The notes below the pieces were generated by a model. The model saw only the letters and a list, made by a program, of their open reading frames with translations, ran no database searches and was not told the origin of the DNA. From Methylophaga nitratireducenticrescens (GTDB lineage: Bacteria; Pseudomonadota; Gammaproteobacteria; Nitrosococcales; Methylophagaceae): a stretch of 64,000 bases of DNA. This document shows, piece by piece, positions 59,174 to 64,000 of the stretch; the stretch's first letter is position 1, and the number at the start of each line of letters is the position of its first letter. The position numbers and the translations under genes are program-made. Where the stretch lies: NCBI RefSeq assembly GCF_000260985.4, contig NC_017857.3:1-64000 (forward strand), in the 5' to 3' direction.

Positions 59174-59701
59174 TCAGGTTTCTTTTATTTTTAATTGTTG
59201 CAGTTGTTTTATCACTGCGTTCACGGTTCGGGTAACAGACTGATCACCCGTTTGTAACACCACATCAGCTACTTGCCTGTAAAGGGGATCACGCTGTGCC
59301 ATTAGTTGCTTTATTTGCTGGCGACGATCGCCTACCTGCAACAGGGGGCGGCTGGTATCACGAGATGTGCGACGGTAAAGCTGTTCCGCTGTGGCCGCCA
59401 GATAGACAACCTTGCCACGTTTCAGATTGCGCCGGTTTGCCTCCGCCAGCACAGCACCGCCACCGGTGGCCATTACAATATTATCCATTGCGCTAAGCTC
59501 AGCAATTATTTTCTGCTCGCGCTCCCTGAAGCCCTCTTCACCTTCCATCTCGAAAATCCAGGATATGGATACGCCAGTGCGTTTTTCAATCTCACGATCA
59601 CTATCAAAAAACTTGCGATGTAGCTTTTTGGCAAGCTGTCGACCAATGGTAGACTTTCCAGACCCCATTGGCCCCACCAGAAATATATTACCTGAAATCA
59701 C
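59174..59701 (-). CDS. aroK: Shikimate kinase AroK
   Basis: AroK phosphorylates shikimate. The 175-residue protein has the P-loop GPMGSGKST near residues 10-18, DSDREIEKR, and the shikimate-binding ATGGGAV. The start codon appears to be GTG at 59701, without a strong ribosome-binding site. It is followed by aroB; the upstream pilQ is separated by a terminator, though these genes are often linked in gammaproteobacteria. Confidence 0.96.
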   Translation of the reverse strand: MISGNIFLVGPMGSGKSTIGRQLAKKLHRKFFDSDREIEKRTGVSISWIFEMEGEEGFREREQKIIAELSAMDNIVMATGGGAVLAEANRRNLKRGKVVYLAATAEQLYRRTSRDTSRPLLQVGDRRQQIKQLMAQRDPLYRQVADVVLQTGDQSVTRTVNAVIKQLQQLKIKET

Positions 59702-59730
59702 GTGGTTAATGGCTCAACTGTTTATCGTAA

Positions 59731-59772
59731 AAAAAACCGGATCAACAGACTATTCGTCGATCCGGTTTTTTA
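59731..59772 (-). terminator. Rho-independent terminator after pilQ
   Basis: ACCGGATC (near 59736-59743) pairs with GATCCGGT (59759-59766), with A and T tracts on the two sides, so the hairpin can terminate in either direction. It lies between pilQ and aroK. Confidence 0.85.
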
Positions 59773-59793
59773 TCTTAACTGAAAAAGCTGAAT

Positions 59794-61971
59794 TTAATAA
59801 TCCATGCCTTCCTTAATAATTTTTGGTGTAACAAATACCAGCAGTTCACGTTGGCGATCTTCATTTAAATTGGTTTTGAAGAGAAAGCCAACATAAGGCA
59901 AATCACCAAAGAACGGGACGCGTGTGGAAGACTGTGTCGAGGTTTGTTCATAGATCCCCCCCAGCACAACCGTTTCGCCGTTATCTACCAATACCTGGGT
60001 ACGAACGCTACGGGTATCAATACTTGGCACATTGAGAAAAATCTCACCCACTTCATCTTTATTAACCTCCAGATCCATAACAATACGATCATCTGGCGTA
60101 ATCTGTGGAGTCACATCCAATTTTAACAGAGCCTCTTTGAACGAAACCGAGGTTGCACCGCTTGACGAGGCTTCCTGATAGGGAATTTCGGTACCTTGTT
60201 CAATGGTTGCCTGCTTTTGATTCGACGTAATAACTCGTGGGCTGGAAATAATCTCACCCTTACCTTCTTCCTGCATTGCAGAAAGCTCTAACTGCAAAAT
60301 TGTTCCTAACGGTAATTTTGCCAAAGCTAAACCTATTGAACCAGCGGGGTTTGCAACGGGTAAATTTACATTCAAACCCTGATTAGTGTTAATTGCACTT
60401 TGAGACGGGCCTCCTATATTTCCAGAAGTAGATAGCTCTGAGCCATTATTTGAAATATCACCCAGCGTCCCGGAAACAGCTCCATTATTTATCAAGCTAC
60501 CATTAGAATTTGAAGCAGAGGAGGCTCCAAAACGTACTCCTAGCTCTTTGGTAAAGTCATTATTGGCAATAACAATCCGTGATTCAATCAACACCTGCCG
60601 TACCGGTATATCAAGCTTTTCGATTAACTTGCGTACATCGGCCAGATTATCGGCCGTATCACGAAGCAATAAAGAGTTTGTCCGTTGGTCAACCACCACA
60701 CTACCACGCTCAGAAAGAAATCCTCCAGCGCTGCTTCCTGCTGTTGACTGACCCTGGGTTGTCGTTAGAATCTCCGCCATCTCCGAGGCTTTTGCAAAGT
60801 TGACTTCAAATATCTCGGAATAAAGGGGCTCCAACTCAACCAGCTGCCGTCTTGCTTCAAGCTCCTGTTTTTCGCGAGCGGCAATTTCTGCTGCTGGGGC
60901 AATCAGCATGACATTACCATTTTGACGCATACCCAGACCCTTGGTTTTCAGGATAATGTCCAGCGCCTGATCCCAGGGTACATTTTTCAAACGTAACGTT
61001 AAGTTGCCGGTCACTGTGTCACTGGTCACCAGATTCATCCCGTTAAAATCAGCCAGCAGCTGTAAAACAGCCCGAACTTCAATATTCTGGAAGTTCAGCG
61101 ACAGTTTTTCGCCTTCAAAGCCAAATTCACTTTCCGCAGAATCAGCTGCATTTTGTTCCACAACGGGTTTCACTTCTACCACCAGCATATCACCAGACTG
61201 ATACGCCAGGTGTTCAAACTTGCCGTTGGTGGTTAATATCAGGCGGGTTCCGTCAGATGTCTGAATACTGTCAATCATGTTTACCGGTGTAGCAAAATCC
61301 ATTACATCCAATCTACGTTGTAAATTGTCAGGTAAACTGACGCCAGGTAAGTCGACGACTAAATCACCTCGTTCCCGTCGAACATCCAATGAAGTATTCT
61401 CATTTTGCAAAGCCACCATCAGCTTGGCTTCGCCCTGCTCACCACGTCGGAAATCGATATCGGTAACGGCGTTTCCACCACTTGAAGCTTTAGCCGGTGT
61501 CCCTGTGCCAATGGCAGATGCTACTGAAGTGTTGTCATTCAGCATGACTTTGACCACATTACCCTCAACCTCAACCTGATAGGGTAATTTGCGTAATAAA
61601 TTGATAACCATCCGGGTCCGCTCACCCGCTTCAACCGTTGCAATACTGCGGGTTTGTCCACTGTTTATCTGCTTGGTTGTTTCACTTAATTTGTTACTGA
61701 TACCTCTAAAGTCAAGCACAATCCGGGCGGGATCATCAGTAGCAAAACTTTCAGGTGTCTCTACTGCTTCAGAAAACGTCAGCGTCACAACCCCTCTGTC
61801 TCCAGAAAGAGTTGAATAATCGAGTGATTGCAGTTCATTTGCATAAGCAAAACTGCTGATGAGCAATAATGAAAGCAAACCCAGGCGAAAACGCCATCGC
61901 TCCAATAGTTTGTTATCGGTGTTGGTCATGACTTGTCGCCGTGTGATTGTCATTCCGTATTTACGCATCAT
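59794..61971 (-). CDS. pilQ: Type IV pilus secretin PilQ
   Basis: PilQ is the outer-membrane ring through which pili pass. The 725-residue protein has a signal peptide ending near SSFAYA, N-terminal AMIN domains (from LQSLDYSTLSGDRGVVTLTF), N0/N1 domains (FQNIEVRAVLQLLADFNGMNLV) and the C-terminal secretin domain (VDNGETVVLGGIYEQTSTQSSTRVPFFGDLPYVGFLFK). An AAGG site precedes the first ATG, but an internal Met (61929) could be the start. It is last gene of pilMNOPQ. Confidence 0.96.
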   Translation of the reverse strand: MMRKYGMTITRRQVMTNTDNKLLERWRFRLGLLSLLLISSFAYANELQSLDYSTLSGDRGVVTLTFSEAVETPESFATDDPARIVLDFRGISNKLSETTKQINSGQTRSIATVEAGERTRMVINLLRKLPYQVEVEGNVVKVMLNDNTSVASAIGTGTPAKASSGGNAVTDIDFRRGEQGEAKLMVALQNENTSLDVRRERGDLVVDLPGVSLPDNLQRRLDVMDFATPVNMIDSIQTSDGTRLILTTNGKFEHLAYQSGDMLVVEVKPVVEQNAADSAESEFGFEGEKLSLNFQNIEVRAVLQLLADFNGMNLVTSDTVTGNLTLRLKNVPWDQALDIILKTKGLGMRQNGNVMLIAPAAEIAAREKQELEARRQLVELEPLYSEIFEVNFAKASEMAEILTTTQGQSTAGSSAGGFLSERGSVVVDQRTNSLLLRDTADNLADVRKLIEKLDIPVRQVLIESRIVIANNDFTKELGVRFGASSASNSNGSLINNGAVSGTLGDISNNGSELSTSGNIGGPSQSAINTNQGLNVNLPVANPAGSIGLALAKLPLGTILQLELSAMQEEGKGEIISSPRVITSNQKQATIEQGTEIPYQEASSSGATSVSFKEALLKLDVTPQITPDDRIVMDLEVNKDEVGEIFLNVPSIDTRSVRTQVLVDNGETVVLGGIYEQTSTQSSTRVPFFGDLPYVGFLFKTNLNEDRQRELLVFVTPKIIKEGMDY

Positions 61972-61981
61972 GTTGTGGCCC

Positions 61982-62530
61982 TTAATTTATCTCTACGACG
62001 GGTACTGTCGTCTCACGCTCGTTATAGCCGTTTCCTTCAGGAACGATTTCTTTCAGTGTCAGTTGTGTTTCACTGATCGCAACAATCTGGCCATGGTTCA
62101 ACCCCATGTAATTACCAATCTGTACACGATGTATCGTACTGTCTGGAGCCCGTATTAATGCCCATAAGCTTTCCTGTTCCAGAGTACCGACATATTGCAA
62201 ATCACCCAGCGGATAATTTTCCAGAATTTCCTTCATCCGGTTTTCATTTGGCTGAATGCCATTATCAACCACTTGCTCCGGTTCCGGTTCGGGAACATCA
62301 ATAACGGTTGGAACAAATGGATCACGTAACTCAGCAGCGGCATAACTGAATTTTTCATAAGGCTTCATCACAGGAATCGGTGGAATATCGACAACCTGAC
62401 GAGCTTTTACTTCAGCAACATAGGCTTGCAGATCATCTTTTGGTTGCGAACAGGCCACCAGCAGAAATGCCATGGAAAGCAGAATAAGCTTTTGAATTAA
62501 TGAATGGCTAGATATGGATATGTTCATCAT
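61982..62530 (-). CDS. pilP: Type IV pilus assembly lipoprotein PilP
   Basis: PilP is an inner-membrane lipoprotein that links PilNO to the PilQ secretin. The 182-residue protein has a lipobox LLVAC near residues 25-29 and a C-terminal beta-domain (LGDLQYVGTLEQESLWALIRAPDSTIHRVQIGNYMG) typical of the family. ATG at 62530 overlaps the pilO stop (TGATG). Confidence 0.95.
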   Translation of the reverse strand: MMNISISSHSLIQKLILLSMAFLLVACSQPKDDLQAYVAEVKARQVVDIPPIPVMKPYEKFSYAAAELRDPFVPTVIDVPEPEPEQVVDNGIQPNENRMKEILENYPLGDLQYVGTLEQESLWALIRAPDSTIHRVQIGNYMGLNHGQIVAISETQLTLKEIVPEGNGYNERETTVPVVEIN

Positions 62531-63117
62531 CAATTACCCTGCTCGTCAAAGTAACGATAGGTCTTGGCCGTAATATCCATGGTCATATTTCCATCGCTGG
62601 TTAATGGACCCATTTTGAAATTATGCAGTGTCACAATACGGGGTAATGCCGCTATCCCACTAATAAACTCAGCAAATTGATGATATGAGCCTGTCACGCG
62701 CATAGTGATAGGCAATTCAATATAAAAATCAATCGGCCGTTCTTCTTCGGGCTTGAATAGTTCAAACTCCAGTCCATTTACCAAGCCAGTTCTGGAAATA
62801 TCAACCAGCAGATCAGCCACTTCACTTTTCCGGGGTAATTGTTGCAACATCGAAGCAAATGACAACTCCATTTCTTTCATCTGCTCTTTGTAAGCTTCCA
62901 GATTTACCGCTTTGCTCTGTTTTATTTCAAAGCTGGTACGCAACTCCGTTTCTGCTTGCTCAAGCTGTGCCAATTCAGCCCGTTTATCTTTAATTATGAA
63001 GTAGTAACCACCACCCCAAATTACTGCGCAGATTAGTATTGCGGCAACAATTTTTCCTATCAGCGGCCATTCACCACTTTCATTGAAATCAATATCATTG
63101 ACTGATGGGATATCCAC
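62530..63117 (-). CDS. pilO: Type IV pilus alignment protein PilO
   Basis: PilO is an inner-membrane protein that dimerises with PilN. The 195-residue protein has one membrane helix (about 20-40), a coiled-coil stretch (about 45-85) and the PilO domain (SFASMLQQLPRKSEVADLLVDISRTGLVNGLEFELFKP). It lies between pilN and pilP with a two-base gap and an overlap. Confidence 0.96.
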   Translation of the reverse strand: MDIPSVNDIDFNESGEWPLIGKIVAAILICAVIWGGGYYFIIKDKRAELAQLEQAETELRTSFEIKQSKAVNLEAYKEQMKEMELSFASMLQQLPRKSEVADLLVDISRTGLVNGLEFELFKPEEERPIDFYIELPITMRVTGSYHQFAEFISGIAALPRIVTLHNFKMGPLTSDGNMTMDITAKTYRYFDEQGN

Positions 63118-63119
63118 GA

Positions 63120-63680
63120 CTATTGCTCCTCATCCGTTTGCGGTTTGGACTCGGTGACTTCCAAAGTAAATTGACGAATGGCATCATCTCGGGAGGAGGT
63201 ACGCTGAACAACACGAAGTTTTGATTCCGTAAACTCCGGATCTTTATCGAGTTGATTCATGAATACTGATACCCTGGCATTGGTTTGCGCAACTCCTTGC
63301 ACAATCAATTTATCGCCTTCACGGCTTAAAACTTGAAGGTGAATTCCTTCCGGAACCGTTCTCACTAACGAATCGAACACTTTTACAACTTTAGGCCGGC
63401 TTTGTTGTAAATCCTGGATAACCTGCATTCTGGCTAATAATCGATCTCGCTGTTTCTCCAAATCCTGGATTTCTTTAATTTGACTATCGACTAGGGCTAT
63501 TTCTTGCTGCAGGTAGGCATTACGTTGATTTTGTTCATTAACAAGACCGTTGATATGTGAAGTAAATAAAATAAAGACCATAATGGCAAAAGCTAAAGTC
63601 AGTCCCATCGCTATATAGAACTGCTGTTGCTTTTCCTGACGTTTTTCTTCACGCCAGGGTAGAAGGTTAATATGTGCCAT
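63120..63680 (-). CDS. pilN: Type IV pilus assembly protein PilN
   Basis: PilN is an inner-membrane partner of PilM and PilO. The 186-residue protein begins MAHINLLPWREEKRQEKQQQ with the PilM-binding INLLPWR motif, then has one membrane helix (about 22-42) and a coiled coil. Start 63680 follows a GAGGAGT site and overlaps the pilM stop (TAATG). Confidence 0.96.
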   Translation of the reverse strand: MAHINLLPWREEKRQEKQQQFYIAMGLTLAFAIMVFILFTSHINGLVNEQNQRNAYLQQEIALVDSQIKEIQDLEKQRDRLLARMQVIQDLQQSRPKVVKVFDSLVRTVPEGIHLQVLSREGDKLIVQGVAQTNARVSVFMNQLDKDPEFTESKLRVVQRTSSRDDAIRQFTLEVTESKPQTDEEQ

Positions 63681-64000
63681 TAGTCGAAACTCCTCATGGC
63701 CAGCCCACAAGCAATCATCATCGAGGGGGCATCGTTACTGAGCGCCTGAACCTTGACTCTAGCGCCCAAGGCCATGTCGGTGAATGGATTGGCAATAGAT
63801 GTTGAGGTACCAGTTTCTACCTCAACAACCTTATCTACTCCCTCAATCGAGGCACAACCACCAGCAAGGATAATATGATCAATTGATTGGTACTGGCTTG
63901 ATGCTGAAAAGAAGAACTGCAGGGCTCGAGTGATGGTTACTGCCATGGAACGTTTGAAAGGCTCCAGTACCTTTGGTTCATAATCGTCAGGCAAGCTCTT
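63680..64000 (-). CDS. pilM: Type IV pilus assembly protein PilM (3' part only)
   Basis: PilM is the actin-like cytoplasmic protein that binds PilN. Only the C-terminal 106 residues are in the window; the gene continues past the right edge. Seen are IDHIILAGGCASIEGVDKVVE (the adenosine-loop glycines), ANPFTDMALG and the terminal MMIACGLAMRSFD, which are typical of PilM. It is first gene of pilMNOPQ. Confidence 0.94.
   Translation of the reverse strand, partial: KSLPDDYEPKVLEPFKRSMAVTITRALQFFFSASSQYQSIDHIILAGGCASIEGVDKVVEVETGTSTSIANPFTDMALGARVKVQALSNDAPSMMIACGLAMRSFD

Overview
The window looks like chromosome of a methylotrophic gammaproteobacterium, most likely Methylophaga or a close relative. 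Two things point there. The housekeeping gene order is gammaproteobacterial: yebC-ruvCAB-ybgC-tolQRAB-pal-cpoB-queE-queC, glnE-ilvE, groSL-fxsA, pilMNOPQ-aroKB-damX and pilGHIJ-chpA-chpC. It also carries an archaeal-type C1 cluster with mch, fae and H4MPT/methanofuran-type cofactor genes, as found in methylotrophs that oxidise formaldehyde through tetrahydromethanopterin. The genus assignment is an inference from gene content and was not checked by a search. No rRNA, CRISPR, prophage or transposase gene was seen; one tRNA (Lys, UUU) lies at the left edge.

Layout. 1-9.9 kb, minus strand: tRNA-Lys, then (read from the right) yebC, ruvC, ruvA, ruvB, ybgC, tolQ, tolR, tolA, tolB, pal, cpoB, queE, queC, a nearly gapless array for Holliday-junction resolution, envelope constriction and queuosine synthesis. 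9.9-13.8 kb: ilvE and glnE. 14-17 kb: a small DUF6164-like membrane protein, groL and groS with a strong sigma-32 promoter, and fxsA. 17-22.5 kb: an OprO/OprP-like porin behind a Pho box, an EAL-GGDEF protein, a low-Mr phosphatase/arsenate-reductase-like protein, a YgiM-like SH3 protein with a Fur-like site, and a HugZ-like protein. 22.5-25.5 kb: gene-poor DNA with a degenerate mobile-repeat copy, possible gene relics, an ABC exporter and a long inverted repeat. 25.5-31.6 kb: ilvD, argA, rppH, a HAD-IB phosphatase and gatB. 31.7-34.9 kb: a FIST-domain sensor, gshA and a complete MITE-like element with a TA target duplication.

34.9-43.8 kb is the Pil-Chp chemosensory operon (pilG, pilH, pilI, pilJ, chpA, chpC) that controls type IV pili. 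Its PilJ receptor lacks a periplasmic sensing domain. slt and cca follow. 47-56.4 kb is the C1 cluster: mch, a RimK-like ATP-grasp gene (orf5), a CitG-like gene (orf7) and fae. A HisA/HisF-like gene on the opposite strand comes next, then an ATP-grasp gene (MfnD/orf17-like), a hydantoinase-like ASKHA gene (MfnF-like), pabB, an amino-acid-kinase gene (MfnE-like) and a PLP decarboxylase gene (MfnA-like). Together these suggest formaldehyde capture by Fae, the cyclohydrolase step, and synthesis of both carriers: pABA for H4MPT, and a tyramine-containing methanofuran-type carrier. 56.4-64 kb, minus strand: damX-like, aroB, aroK, pilQ, pilP, pilO, pilN and the 3' part of pilM.

The best candidates for new biology are the C1 cofactor cluster, where the MfnA-like decarboxylase implies a carrier different from the tyrosine-based methylofuran of Methylobacterium and the HisA-like enzyme has no assigned substrate, the receptor-minimal PilJ, and the MITE family.
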